Below the pieces are notes generated by a model. That model saw only the letters and a list, made by a program, of their open reading frames with translations. It was not told where the DNA came from and made no database searches. The translations under genes were made by a program, and so were the position numbers. From JANOQP01 sp044227705 (GTDB lineage: Bacteria > Bacteroidota > Bacteroidia > Chitinophagales > Saprospiraceae), in contig JBGAWE010000016.1 of the NCBI GenBank assembly GCA_044227705.1, positions 1 to 33,705 on the forward strand: a stretch of DNA of 33,705 bases. The letters are read 5' to 3'. Positions 10,265-17,781 of the stretch are shown here, in pieces. Positions within the stretch are counted from its first letter, which is position 1. Every line of letters starts with the position of its first letter.

Positions 10265-10741
10265 TCACCGGGCGCGGAAGTGCGCGAATGCGCGGTTGGC
10301 CTCGGCCATCTTGTGCGTGTCCTCGCGCTTCTTGACGGCGGCTCCTTCGCCCTTCGCGGCGGCCATGACCTCGGCGGCGAGCTTCTCGGCCATGCCTTTC
10401 CCGGCGCGGGCGCGGCTGTACTTGATGAGCCATTTCATGCCGACGGAAATCTTGCGCGGCCCAGGCAGCTCGGTGGGGATTTGGAACGTCGCCCCGCCGA
10501 TGCGCTTCGAGCGCACCTCGACCTGCGGCATGATGTTTTGCAGGGCCTTTTTGAACATGGCGAGTTCATCGGCGCCCTCGCCCGAACGGGTCTTGACGAG
10601 GTCGAGCGCGTCATAGAAGATGCCGAACGCAGTCGACTTCTTCCCTTCCCACATCATGTTGTTGACGAAGCGGGTGACGGTCGTGTCGTTGTAGCGGGGA
10701 TCCGGGGCGAGGATTCGAGGTTTTGGTTTGCGCTTGCGCAT
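10265..10741 (-). CDS. rpsG: 30S ribosomal protein S7
   Basis: 158-residue primary 16S rRNA-binding protein that nucleates assembly of the 30S head and lies near the E site. The N-terminus MRKRKPKPR and the core DPRYNDTTVTRFVNNMMWEGKKSTA, VEVRSKRIGGATFQIP and HKMAEANRAFAHFR segments are typical, as is the length. The ATG follows the rpsL stop by 44 bp that contain a small hairpin (10756-10772). It is the middle gene of the str operon; in other bacteria S7 can repress its own operon, but no such site is evident here. Confidence 0.97.
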   Translation of the reverse strand: MRKRKPKPRILAPDPRYNDTTVTRFVNNMMWEGKKSTAFGIFYDALDLVKTRSGEGADELAMFKKALQNIMPQVEVRSKRIGGATFQIPTELPGPRKISVGMKWLIKYSRARAGKGMAEKLAAEVMAAAKGEGAAVKKREDTHKMAEANRAFAHFRAR

Positions 10742-10755
10742 GACTTTTTAAGTAG

Positions 10756-10772
10756 CACAGCTTCACGCTGTG
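10756..10772. repeat. Short hairpin in the rpsL-rpsG gap
   Basis: CACAGC and GCTGTG pair around TTCAC. It lacks a T-tract, so it is unlikely to terminate transcription. It resembles the CACAGAC-ttcg-GTCTGTG hairpin at 24229-24246 in position (gap between co-directional genes) and in sequence. Confidence 0.6.
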
Positions 10773-10785
10773 AGGTGATGGATTT

Positions 10786-11190
10786 TTACTTCTTCTTCGC
10801 TGGAGCGGCGGCTGCGCCCGGCTTCGGCCGCTTCGAGCCGTACTTCGAGCGCGACTTCTTGCGGTTGGCCACACCTGCCGTGTCGAGTGCGCCACGCACG
10901 ATGGTGTAGCGCACGCCCGGCAGGTCTTTCACCCGCCCGCCGCGCACGAGCACGATGGAGTGCTCCTGCAGGTTGTGCCCCTCACCGGGGATGTAGCAGA
11001 TGACCTCAAGGCTGTTCGTCAGGCGGACTTTGGCGACCTTGCGGAGGGCCGAGTTCGGCTTCTTCGGCGTGGTCGTATAGACGCGGGTGCACACGCCGCG
11101 CCGCTGCGGGCAAGAGTCGAGGGCACGCGACTTGCTCGTCACTTCGACTTTTTCGCGGCCGTGGCGGACAAGCTGGTTGATGGTTGGCAT
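10786..11190 (-). CDS. rpsL: 30S ribosomal protein S12
   Basis: 134-residue decoding-centre protein controlling translational accuracy. MPTINQLVRHGR at the start, TTPKKPNSALRKV (Lys43/44) and GGRVKDLPGVRY are all the wild-type, streptomycin-sensitive forms. A short Ala/Pro/Lys tail (PGAAAAPAKKK) extends the C-terminus beyond the common core. First gene of the str operon; the promoter at 11264-11292 fits the phylum consensus. The antisense and out-of-frame readings here are shadows. Confidence 0.97.
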   Translation of the reverse strand: MPTINQLVRHGREKVEVTSKSRALDSCPQRRGVCTRVYTTTPKKPNSALRKVAKVRLTNSLEVICYIPGEGHNLQEHSIVLVRGGRVKDLPGVRYTIVRGALDTAGVANRKKSRSKYGSKRPKPGAAAAPAKKK

Positions 11191-11263
11191 AGCCTATTCC
11201 TTTCTTTTTGGATGAATTCGCTCCGTTTTGCCCCCAAAAAGGGCCGTTTTTTAAAAGCGAGTG

Positions 11264-11292
11264 CAAATGTAGAAGCACATCCTTCTTTTCAA
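11264..11292 (-). promoter_or_regulatory. Promoter of the str operon (Bacteroidota consensus)
   Basis: On the minus strand TTG (11290-11292) and TACATTTG (11264-11271) are separated by 18 bp. The second is a full match to the TAnnTTTG -7 element. A leader of roughly 70 nt precedes the rpsL ATG and includes a GGCCC/GGGGGC fold-back. No Shine-Dalgarno-like stretch stands out beyond AAAGGAATAGGCT. Confidence 0.55.
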
Positions 11293-11384
11293 TCCCCGTC
11301 CCTGAAAAGTTTTCTCGAAAAATTTCCATCATTAATTCTGTGGAGGGCGGAGGCGGGCGGGACGGCGGCAGACGATAATTTCGA

Positions 11385-11466
11385 GCTTTGTGTCCCGAAG
11401 CTCCAGCTTCGAGAGGGAAAGAGGCCGGCAATGCCTCCGAAGCCGGAGCTTCGAGCCACAAAACGA
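11385..11466. repeat. 82-bp compound inverted repeat upstream of the str operon
   Basis: Two arms of about 30 bp (11385-11414 and 11435-11466) are imperfect reverse complements. Each arm is itself a hairpin (CGAAGCTccAGCTTCG; CGAAGCcggAGCTTCG), and a third hairpin GAGGC...GCCTC (11421-11437) sits in the middle. The ends are TTTGTG and CACAAAA. It looks like a mobile palindromic element (MITE or REP cluster). The rest of the 367-bp non-coding stretch 11191-11557 shows the str promoter on the rpsL side and no recognisable gene. Confidence 0.7.
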
Positions 11467-11557
11467 GCCGTTTTACAACTCCGTTACATCGTTTTACGCC
11501 CAAAAACCCACCGTCTTCGGCCCGCCGCGCAGGTTTGCCCCATCGTTTCACTCAAAA

Positions 11558-12598
11558 ATGAATTGCGCCATGTCCATTCTGTTTTTCGCCTTTTGGCTCG
11601 TGCTGCGGACGCTCGCCGTCCCCTCTCCCACCCCGCAATGCGTCCCGGCCGCGATGGCCGCCCGGGCCGCCGAGACCAACAAAACCACCCCCGAGGGCCT
11701 CGTCTTCCAATCGAAAGATTCCGGGAAGTCGTGGCAGAAAACCGACACGGGCATCCCCGACGACATCCTGTTCACGCAGGCAGTCTCCTTTGGCGAGGGG
11801 ATGCTCCTTTCCTCCGACAAGGCCGCGTTTCACGGCACCGCCACGGATGGCGGAATGAGTTGGGAATCCATCGAGCTGCCGAGCCGGGCCTTCGCCAATT
11901 TCTATCCGAACAGCCGCCGGGGCTTGCTCGGCCTCACCATACACGGCGAGTTTTATCAAAAAACCAGCGGCGGCGACTGGCAGCCCGTGCTCGAAGAATT
12001 GAAGGGCCGCACCGCCCGCTGCTATGTCGAGACCGGTGAAAAGAGCCTCCTCGTCGGCTGCGTCGGCGGCATCCTCAAATCCGACGACGGCGGGAAGACC
12101 TGGAAACAGACCTTCACCCAGACCGACATTTTCCGCATCGTCGAGTCGACCGGCGCCCTCTTGGCCACCGGTCCCGGTGGCATGGTTCGCTCGGCCGACG
12201 GCGGCGAGCATTGGGAATTTTCCCTCCAAAAGGCCGATTTGATAGCCAAAACCGGCCTTTTCGGCAACCACACCGGCATCGGCGCGATGCTCGCCGCGCC
12301 CGACGGCACCGTAAAAATCGTCGTCGAGGATGGCATGATGGCCTCCCGCCTCCTCTCCTCCTCCGACGGCGGAAAAAGCTGGCAGGTCGCTGGCAGTTTG
12401 CCGGTCTCGTCGTGGTCGGTCAGCCTCGCGCAGGCAGCGGGCGGCGAGCTTTTCGCCAGCCTCGGCTCGGGCACCTACCGCTCGGCAGACGGCGGGAAGA
12501 CGTGGGAATTCCTGTTCAAGGCCGACAGCGACCGGGTCCACAAGCTGCTGGCCGTCGGCTCGTCGATTTTTGCCGTGACGATGCGGCCGGGTTGTTGA
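11558..12598 (+). CDS. BNR/Asp-box repeat beta-propeller protein, probably exported
   Basis: 346 residues from the ATG at 11558; codons upstream of it fall in the palindromic element. A hydrophobic N-terminus (SILFFAFWLVLRTLA) suggests export. At least six Asp-box motifs of the S-x-D-x-G-x-x-W type are seen: SKDSGKSW, TDGGMSW, SDDGGKTW, SADGGEHW, SSDGGKSW and SADGGKTW. This is the pattern of sialidase-like or Ycf48/HCF136-like propellers. The arginine triad and other sialidase catalytic residues are not evident, so a binding or scaffolding role is more likely. The membrane-bound regulator follows after 21 bp and is probably in the same operon. Confidence 0.8.
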   Translation: MNCAMSILFFAFWLVLRTLAVPSPTPQCVPAAMAARAAETNKTTPEGLVFQSKDSGKSWQKTDTGIPDDILFTQAVSFGEGMLLSSDKAAFHGTATDGGMSWESIELPSRAFANFYPNSRRGLLGLTIHGEFYQKTSGGDWQPVLEELKGRTARCYVETGEKSLLVGCVGGILKSDDGGKTWKQTFTQTDIFRIVESTGALLATGPGGMVRSADGGEHWEFSLQKADLIAKTGLFGNHTGIGAMLAAPDGTVKIVVEDGMMASRLLSSSDGGKSWQVAGSLPVSSWSVSLAQAAGGELFASLGSGTYRSADGGKTWEFLFKADSDRVHKLLAVGSSIFAVTMRPGC

Positions 12599-12619
12599 CC
12601 GGCGCGGCTACTTTCGGGC

Positions 12620-13528
12620 ATGGATTTGACCACTTTTTTCAAAAAACGCTGGGTTATCCCCCTCTTCGCCCTCCCGGTCTTGGTCTGGGCGATGGCCTCC
12701 ATGCCCGAAAGAAAGGCCGCGCCGCCGCCCGATGTTGATGAAAAAACAAACCTCGCCCTGCGCCGAGCCGCCGACGCCCTGCTCCGCGAATCGGGCGACA
12801 CTTTGAGCCGAATACCGGCCGTCGAGCGGGGCGGCGGTGGCGCCTGGCGCGTCTTCCTCGAAAAACCTTTTCGATATGAGAGCCTCCCCGCGCGGCTGCA
12901 GGAGTCGCTCGATTTATATGGAATCCGGCAACCGTACCGCGTCGCCGTCCGCCGCTGCGCGGATTTCACCATCGACCTCGGTTTTCATCAAGCCGATGTC
13001 TTGGACGGCAAGCGATTGCCGTGTGCCGGCCGCGACGAGCCGGGCGGCTGTCATTTCATCGAGGTGACTTTCGAGGGAGTTGAACCCAAACCCGCTTTTC
13101 CAATCTCAAAAGCGGCCATCGTCGGGCTGCTTTTCGGCGCGGCGGCGGCCGGTTTTTGGTTTTTCAATAAGAAAACACCTCCAGTGCCGCCGCTCCTTCC
13201 CGTTGATTTTGATGAAAAAAACTGGCTCTCCGTCGGCCAATCGAAACTCAATGCGGCCGCGCAAGTCCTCGTCTGCGGCGGCTCGCACATCGAGCTGACC
13301 TTTCAGGAGGCGAAGCTCCTGCGCCTCTTTGCCGAGCGGCCCGGCCAGTTGCTCGAACGGCAGCAAATCCTCCACGAAGTCTGGGAGAGCGAGGGCGTTC
13401 TGGTCGGCGGCCGCAGCGTCGACATGTGCGTCTCGCGGCTGCGCAAGAAGCTGGCGGGCGACCCGTCGGTGGCCATCGTCGCTGTGCATGGGATGGGATA
13501 TCGGCTGGAGGCGAGGGGCACTGCCTGA
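12620..13528 (+). CDS. Membrane-anchored winged-helix transcriptional regulator (C-terminal OmpR/PhoB-type domain)
   Basis: 302 residues. An N-terminal membrane helix (about 11-26), a periplasmic region (about 27-160), a second helix (about 165-182) and a cytoplasmic DNA-binding winged helix (about 205-297) are visible. The winged helix is recognisable by LTFQEAKLLRLFAERPGQLLERQQILHEVW, SVDMCVSRLRKKL and VHGMGYRLE (fragments given separately as seen along the domain). It has no receiver domain, so it is a one-component sensor. The order is the reverse of CadC/ToxR, in which the winged helix is N-terminal. Three Cys (113, 135, 144) in the periplasmic region could sense redox or form a disulfide. 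It likely controls its own operon or the neighbouring envelope genes; this is inference. Confidence 0.85.
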   Translation: MDLTTFFKKRWVIPLFALPVLVWAMASMPERKAAPPPDVDEKTNLALRRAADALLRESGDTLSRIPAVERGGGGAWRVFLEKPFRYESLPARLQESLDLYGIRQPYRVAVRRCADFTIDLGFHQADVLDGKRLPCAGRDEPGGCHFIEVTFEGVEPKPAFPISKAAIVGLLFGAAAAGFWFFNKKTPPVPPLLPVDFDEKNWLSVGQSKLNAAAQVLVCGGSHIELTFQEAKLLRLFAERPGQLLERQQILHEVWESEGVLVGGRSVDMCVSRLRKKLAGDPSVAIVAVHGMGYRLEARGTA

Positions 13529-13536
13529 ACGCTCTG

Positions 13537-14205
13537 TCAGAACTCGTGCCGGAGGAAGCCCCCGAGGTTGTCCTTTTTGGCGTAGGCCGCGCCGCGCCCC
13601 GTCTGGCTGAAATCCGCGCCCGCGCCGAACTGCCAAGCCCCGAATTTCAGCCCCATCCGCGCCCGCTGGACGAAGCTGAACGGGTTCCCCTCCACCGTCG
13701 GCAGGGTGTTGAGCGACTCGAATTGCCCAAAAAGCCGCCATTTCCCCACCAGTTTCGGCGAAAAACGAGCCATCGCAAAGAGGTCGACGTTCGGCCCTTC
13801 CTTCAGTTCGGAAACCGCCCAGCCGAAGGCCGTCCAGTTTTTGGAGAGCTTGGCAAACTGGATGCCCCCTTTCAAAAAAGTCCCTCGGTTGAGGACCTGC
13901 CCGACGGCGACGGGCGCGAGGCCGCGCAGCCGCCGGTCGTTCCACGATATGGCCTCGGTGAAGCCGAACTGCGGCAGGTTGGCCGTCGCCGACTGGCGGT
14001 TGTCGCGCGTGGCCCGTTGGCGGCTGAAAAAGAGGAAGCGGCTGGGCTGCCCGTCCCCTTTTTTGAGAAACTTGAAAAACATCTGGTCGAACGTCGCCCG
14101 CTCGTGGCCGGCGAATGCCTCGACCGGGATTTGGGCGGCGGCCCCATGCCAGCCGAGGCACAGGGCCGCCGCGAGCGCGGAGGCGAGAAAACGGCTCTTT
14201 TTCAT
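13537..14205 (-). CDS. Outer-membrane beta-barrel-like protein, unknown function
   Basis: 222 residues from the ATG at 14205, chosen because MKKSRFLASALAAALCLG is a normal signal peptide; two ATGs further upstream would overlap the preceding gene. The mature part shows alternating hydrophobic/polar stretches (LFAMARFSPKLVGKW, FGQFESLNTL, MGLKFGAWQFGAGADF) and a C-terminal Phe, the usual outer-membrane barrel ending. The start is 20 bp after the stop of the DJ-1/hydrolase gene, so the two are likely co-transcribed. No named family is recognised. Confidence 0.7.
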   Translation of the reverse strand: MKKSRFLASALAAALCLGWHGAAAQIPVEAFAGHERATFDQMFFKFLKKGDGQPSRFLFFSRQRATRDNRQSATANLPQFGFTEAISWNDRRLRGLAPVAVGQVLNRGTFLKGGIQFAKLSKNWTAFGWAVSELKEGPNVDLFAMARFSPKLVGKWRLFGQFESLNTLPTVEGNPFSFVQRARMGLKFGAWQFGAGADFSQTGRGAAYAKKDNLGGFLRHEF

Positions 14206-14225
14206 CGAAAACACTCGGTTTTGCC

Positions 14226-15740
14226 TCATTTGCACTGGCCGAGGACGGCGAGGAACCGCTCGGGCTGCGCGACGAAGGGCAGGTGCGAGGTGTTCATCTC
14301 GAAGGTCTTGCGGACGGTGCCGTTGTCGCGCACCATCTGTTTTTGGAGGTCGAGGCCGACCGCCGCGTCCTGCGTCGTGTGGATGTAAAACTTCGGGACG
14401 GAGGCGAAGCGCTTGCCCAGTGCCACCTTCTCGCCCAGCGGCCCTGCAGGCTCGGCTTTGTGGTATTTCACCAAGACCTCTTTCATGAACTCGGGGCAGT
14501 CGGCGCAGACGGCGGGCACGATCACGTCGCGGCGGATGGTCGCCGAGCTGTAGTCGGGCGAAAACTCCAGCGCGCCTCCGACCTTGCTCTGCGCGTCCTT
14601 TTTTGAGAGGGAGAGCAGGTCTTCCCCATTTTTTGGGAGGTAGGCTGCAACGTAAACCACCCTGTCAATCTTCTCCGCCATGTCCTCCGCGACCTGCGAG
14701 ACGACCACCCCCGCCATGCTGTGGCCAACGAGGACGACCTTCCCGGGCGCGGCGGCGACGGTCTTTTCGACCGCCTCGACATATTTTTTGAGCGAAACCG
14801 AGGTCGGCGAGGCGAGGTCGAGGCCGTGGCCCGGCAGGTTGACGACGGCGACGTTGCCGCGCACCGCCAACTGGTTGCGCACGAAGCCCCACGCGCTCTC
14901 GTCGGCCCATGCGCCATGGACGAGGACGTAGGTCGGGTACCTCGGCCGGTCCTTTTCGAGGGCGGCGAGGACAAGCTCGGCGGCGGCCGCGCCGCTGTTC
15001 TGCTGCTGACCGGTGATGAGGTTGCCGTCCTGGACGGCGAAAGCGGAGAACGGCTCGCCCACCTCGAATCGGCTGTTGGGCATTTTCCGGGCCTCGTCCT
15101 CGATGCGGAAGGGTTGGATTTTCATGCCCACATAGGCGTCGGCATACTGTTCCTCGGCATTGGCGAAGCCCGTCCACCGCTTCCCGTCGACGAGGAAACG
15201 GCCGTCGGGGAGCTTCGCCTTCAACAGGATGCAGGTGCCGTGGCAGATGGCGGCGGTCGGCTTGCCCGTCAAGTAGAAGTTGGCAAAGAAGCGGTGCAGC
15301 GCCTCGTTCTCATAGAAGGTGTACATCGGCCCCTGACCGCCGCAGACGAAGACGGCCTTGTAGTCGTCGGGGTTGACCGTCGAGAGCTTGAGGGTATTGC
15401 GGGTAAGCTCCATCTTGGCCGGGTCTTTTTTAAAGCCAAGCGAGAGGTAGTCGAAGGCGGCGTAGCGGCTCGCGTCCTCGGGGTCGCTGTAGGAGTCGAA
15501 GCGGATTTCGCCGCCGTCGGGGCTGGCGATGTCGACGGCGTAGCCCGCCTCGGCGAAGGCCCAGTAAGGGTGCGCCAGCTCGGCGTACCAGACACCGATG
15601 GGCCAGCCGGTCTGCTTGCTGACGGAGGGGTTGGAGGCGATCATCGCAAAAACCTTGCCGTTGTGGCCCGCGTTGTGCTGCGCGGCGAGCGAGAGCGCGG
15701 TCAGGAGGGGGAGCAGAAAGGCAGTGAGCAGTCTTTTCAT
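14226..15740 (-). CDS. Secreted fusion: DJ-1/PfpI domain plus alpha/beta hydrolase
   Basis: 504 residues from the ATG at 15740, which begins a signal peptide (MKRLLTAFLLPLLTALSLAAQ). Residues about 27-262 form a DJ-1/PfpI (class I glutaminase-like) domain. It has the nucleophile elbow AAICHGTC with Cys166-His167 and the conserved AGYAVDIASPDGGE stretch, as in Hsp31-like deglycases or chaperones. Residues about 270-504 form an alpha/beta hydrolase with the oxyanion HGAWADESAW region, GHSMAG (Ser341), Asp458 and His486 (TSHLPF), resembling esterases of the EstC/plant methylesterase type. Both active sites look intact. The combined protein would work in the periplasm. The HxlR regulator is divergent across a 129-bp gap. 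Two separate genes fused by sequencing error is unlikely because the linker is in frame and continuous. Confidence 0.88.
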   Translation of the reverse strand: MKRLLTAFLLPLLTALSLAAQHNAGHNGKVFAMIASNPSVSKQTGWPIGVWYAELAHPYWAFAEAGYAVDIASPDGGEIRFDSYSDPEDASRYAAFDYLSLGFKKDPAKMELTRNTLKLSTVNPDDYKAVFVCGGQGPMYTFYENEALHRFFANFYLTGKPTAAICHGTCILLKAKLPDGRFLVDGKRWTGFANAEEQYADAYVGMKIQPFRIEDEARKMPNSRFEVGEPFSAFAVQDGNLITGQQQNSGAAAAELVLAALEKDRPRYPTYVLVHGAWADESAWGFVRNQLAVRGNVAVVNLPGHGLDLASPTSVSLKKYVEAVEKTVAAAPGKVVLVGHSMAGVVVSQVAEDMAEKIDRVVYVAAYLPKNGEDLLSLSKKDAQSKVGGALEFSPDYSSATIRRDVIVPAVCADCPEFMKEVLVKYHKAEPAGPLGEKVALGKRFASVPKFYIHTTQDAAVGLDLQKQMVRDNGTVRKTFEMNTSHLPFVAQPERFLAVLGQCK

Positions 15741-15843
15741 TGCGACAGAATTTGGTGAGAAAATGTGCCGCAAAGGTTCCCGGCCCCGCCGCCACGACCG
15801 AGAGGTTCACCCAGAAGTGCGCAACGGACTTTTTGGTAAGCTA

Positions 15844-15861
15844 CTGACAATCAACAACTTG
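15844..15861 (+). repeat. Copy of 18-bp motif YTGAMAATCAANNNCTTG
   Basis: Reads CTGACAATCAACAACTTG and ends 8 bp before the HxlR ATG. It is the only strong copy immediately upstream of a plus-strand start; the others lie at minus-strand gene ends. Confidence 0.6.
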
Positions 15862-15869
15862 CAACGGCA

Positions 15870-16217
15870 ATGCCCGACTTCATCCACAAAGGGAAGGTCT
15901 ACTACAACCCCGTCCAGCTGGTCATGGAACAGATCGGCGGCATCTGGAAGACGCCCATCCTCTACCGCCTCCAACGCGGCGCGATGCGCTACAGCGAGCT
16001 GCGGAAGGACATCCCGCACATCTCCGACAAGATGCTAACGGCACAGCTCCGCGAGCTGGAGGCCGACGGCTACATCGGCCGCGAGGTCTTCGCCGAGGTG
16101 CCGCCCCGGACGGAGTACAGCCTCACCGGGCGCGGGCGGCGGCTGATGCCGCTCGTGCTGCAGCTCCGCGATTTTGGCCTGGAAATCATGAGGGAAGAGG
16201 AGGGCGGCGGGGCCTGA
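15870..16217 (+). CDS. HxlR-family transcriptional regulator
   Basis: 115-residue winged helix-turn-helix DNA-binding protein. IGGIWKTPILYRLQRGAMRYSELRKDI, ISDKMLTAQLRELEADGYI and EYSLTGRGRRLMPL give the family pattern (the recognition helix includes SDKMLTAQLREL). Unlike redox-sensing members such as HypR or YodB, it contains no cysteine, so a small-molecule or other cue is more likely. It is transcribed divergently from the DJ-1/hydrolase gene across 129 bp, the usual arrangement for a local regulator. The minus-strand gene has an AACCTTTG -7-like box at 15771-15778. Confidence 0.9.
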   Translation: MPDFIHKGKVYYNPVQLVMEQIGGIWKTPILYRLQRGAMRYSELRKDIPHISDKMLTAQLRELEADGYIGREVFAEVPPRTEYSLTGRGRRLMPLVLQLRDFGLEIMREEEGGGA

Positions 16218-16286
16218 CGACGGGCCGCAATCCGTAAAAACAGCGTTATTCGCCCCGTCATTTCAACAAAAACACACTCGACTCGC

Positions 16287-17099
16287 ATGGAAGCCACCAT
16301 CGACTTCACCCAGAAAGCCATTGACTGGCTCTGGAACTACGGCCCCAACATCGCCATCTCCATTGCCATCTTGCTCGGCGGCCTGTGGCTCATCCGCCGC
16401 CTCATCACGACGCTCGACGGGGTGCTCGTCGCCCGGAAGATGGACGACTCGCTGCGCCCCTTCTTCGTCTCGATGGCCGACGCGGCGATGAAGGTCATGC
16501 TCATCCTCGTCGTCGCCGGGCGGATGGGCATCGAGACCACCTCGTTCATCGCGGTCATCTCGGCCGTCGCCTTCGCCATCGGGCTGGCCTTGCAGGGCAG
16601 TTTGGGGAATTTTGCCAGCGGCGTTTTGATACTTCTCTTTCGCCCCTACCGCGTCGGCGACAACGTCACCATCGGCGGCATGAACGGCACCGTCAGGGAA
16701 ATCCAGATTTTCAACACCATGCTCGAGACAAACTCGGGCAAGAAAATCATCATCCCTAACGGCACGGTGACAAGCGGGGCGATTGAAAACATCCCGCAGC
16801 ACGGCGAGGTCAGGGCCGATATCAAGGTGACTTTTGTGCAGGAGACCTCCGTCGCGATGGTCAAGGCCGTCGCCGCCGAGGTCGTTAAGCGCAACCCGAA
16901 GTCGATGGCGAGCAAGGAGGCCTACGTCTCCATCGTCGGCTTTCCTGGCGCGGGCGTGGAGATGATCATCGGTGCATGGACCAATGGCGAGCACCACGAC
17001 GCAATGGTGGAATACCTTTACGACGAGCTGAAGAAAGCCTTCGACGCGACGGGCATCCAGCTCGCCCGCGACGACAAGAAGTTCTTCCTCGGCAAATAG
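16287..17099 (+). CDS. Small-conductance mechanosensitive channel (MscS family)
   Basis: 270-residue inner-membrane channel that opens on membrane tension to release solutes in hypo-osmotic shock. Transmembrane segments lie at about 21-38, 66-82 and 88-118. The pore-lining third helix (AFAIGLALQGSLGNFASG) has the Gly/Ala packing pattern, and the FRPYRVGDNVTIGG beta-domain entry follows. The C-terminal vestibule domain runs to the end. The length matches E. coli MscS closely. First of three closely spaced genes (10 bp to the next), with a second MscS-type gene two downstream. Confidence 0.94.
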   Translation: MEATIDFTQKAIDWLWNYGPNIAISIAILLGGLWLIRRLITTLDGVLVARKMDDSLRPFFVSMADAAMKVMLILVVAGRMGIETTSFIAVISAVAFAIGLALQGSLGNFASGVLILLFRPYRVGDNVTIGGMNGTVREIQIFNTMLETNSGKKIIIPNGTVTSGAIENIPQHGEVRADIKVTFVQETSVAMVKAVAAEVVKRNPKSMASKEAYVSIVGFPGAGVEMIIGAWTNGEHHDAMVEYLYDELKKAFDATGIQLARDDKKFFLGK

Positions 17100-17109
17100 C
17101 CACCTCGCC

Positions 17110-17781
17110 ATGTTCGACTCGCCAGTCTCGCTCAAGACCTACCGCAACTTCAAGGCCATCGAGCCTCGGGACTGGCCGCGCATCGTCCGATACTACGAGC
17201 GCCACGAGCGGGCCATCCATGACCTCTCGCCCGACGAGTTTTTCGACTGCCTGCGGACGTACACGGAGGCCCTTTTCCACTCCGGCCAATCGGCGAAGCA
17301 CCTCGTCATGTCGGACGCGCTCATCCGGGAAATCTTCTCGCAGAACATCCGGGCGTGGCACGGCGACGACGTCTTCGAGCAAGTCCTTTTTCAAAAGGCA
17401 GCCTCCCATTTCAACCTCGACGAACACGGCCGCGCCGAGCACGTCCTGCGCGAGCTGCTCAAGCTGCGGCCCGGCCACCAGTTGGCCAAGCGGCTCCTTT
17501 TCCGAGTGTTCTGGGCGCAAAAGCCCGCATTTTTAAAGAAAACCCGCGTCGCGGCGATGTTCTGCTTCCTGCTGGCGGTGCCGGTCATCGTGTTTCAAAT
17601 CCTGTTTGAGAGGCCCTATTGGCCGGAGGCCGTTGATGCGCTCGGCTATTTTTGGTGGGCCTGTTTCGCGGCCGGTTGGCTGGCGCTGGCCGCTGGCGAC
17701 GGGTGGCATTGGTGGGTTTCAAAAAGAAAGGTCCGCCACCTCGCCCTCGCCGCGAGCCTCAAAAAAACGCGCATCGGATGA
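17110..17781 (+). CDS. Helical-repeat protein with two C-terminal membrane helices, unknown function
   Basis: 223 residues. The N-terminal 140 are helical with TPR-like spacing (for example FDCLRTYTEALFHSGQSAKHL and FNLDEHGRAEHVLRELLKLRPG), and membrane helices follow at about 147-165 and 177-195. It overlaps the next gene by the four bases ATGA (17778-17781), so translational coupling to the second MscS gene is likely. The position between two channel genes suggests an accessory or assembly role, but no family is recognised. Confidence 0.75.
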   Translation: MFDSPVSLKTYRNFKAIEPRDWPRIVRYYERHERAIHDLSPDEFFDCLRTYTEALFHSGQSAKHLVMSDALIREIFSQNIRAWHGDDVFEQVLFQKAASHFNLDEHGRAEHVLRELLKLRPGHQLAKRLLFRVFWAQKPAFLKKTRVAAMFCFLLAVPVIVFQILFERPYWPEAVDALGYFWWACFAAGWLALAAGDGWHWWVSKRKVRHLALAASLKKTRIG

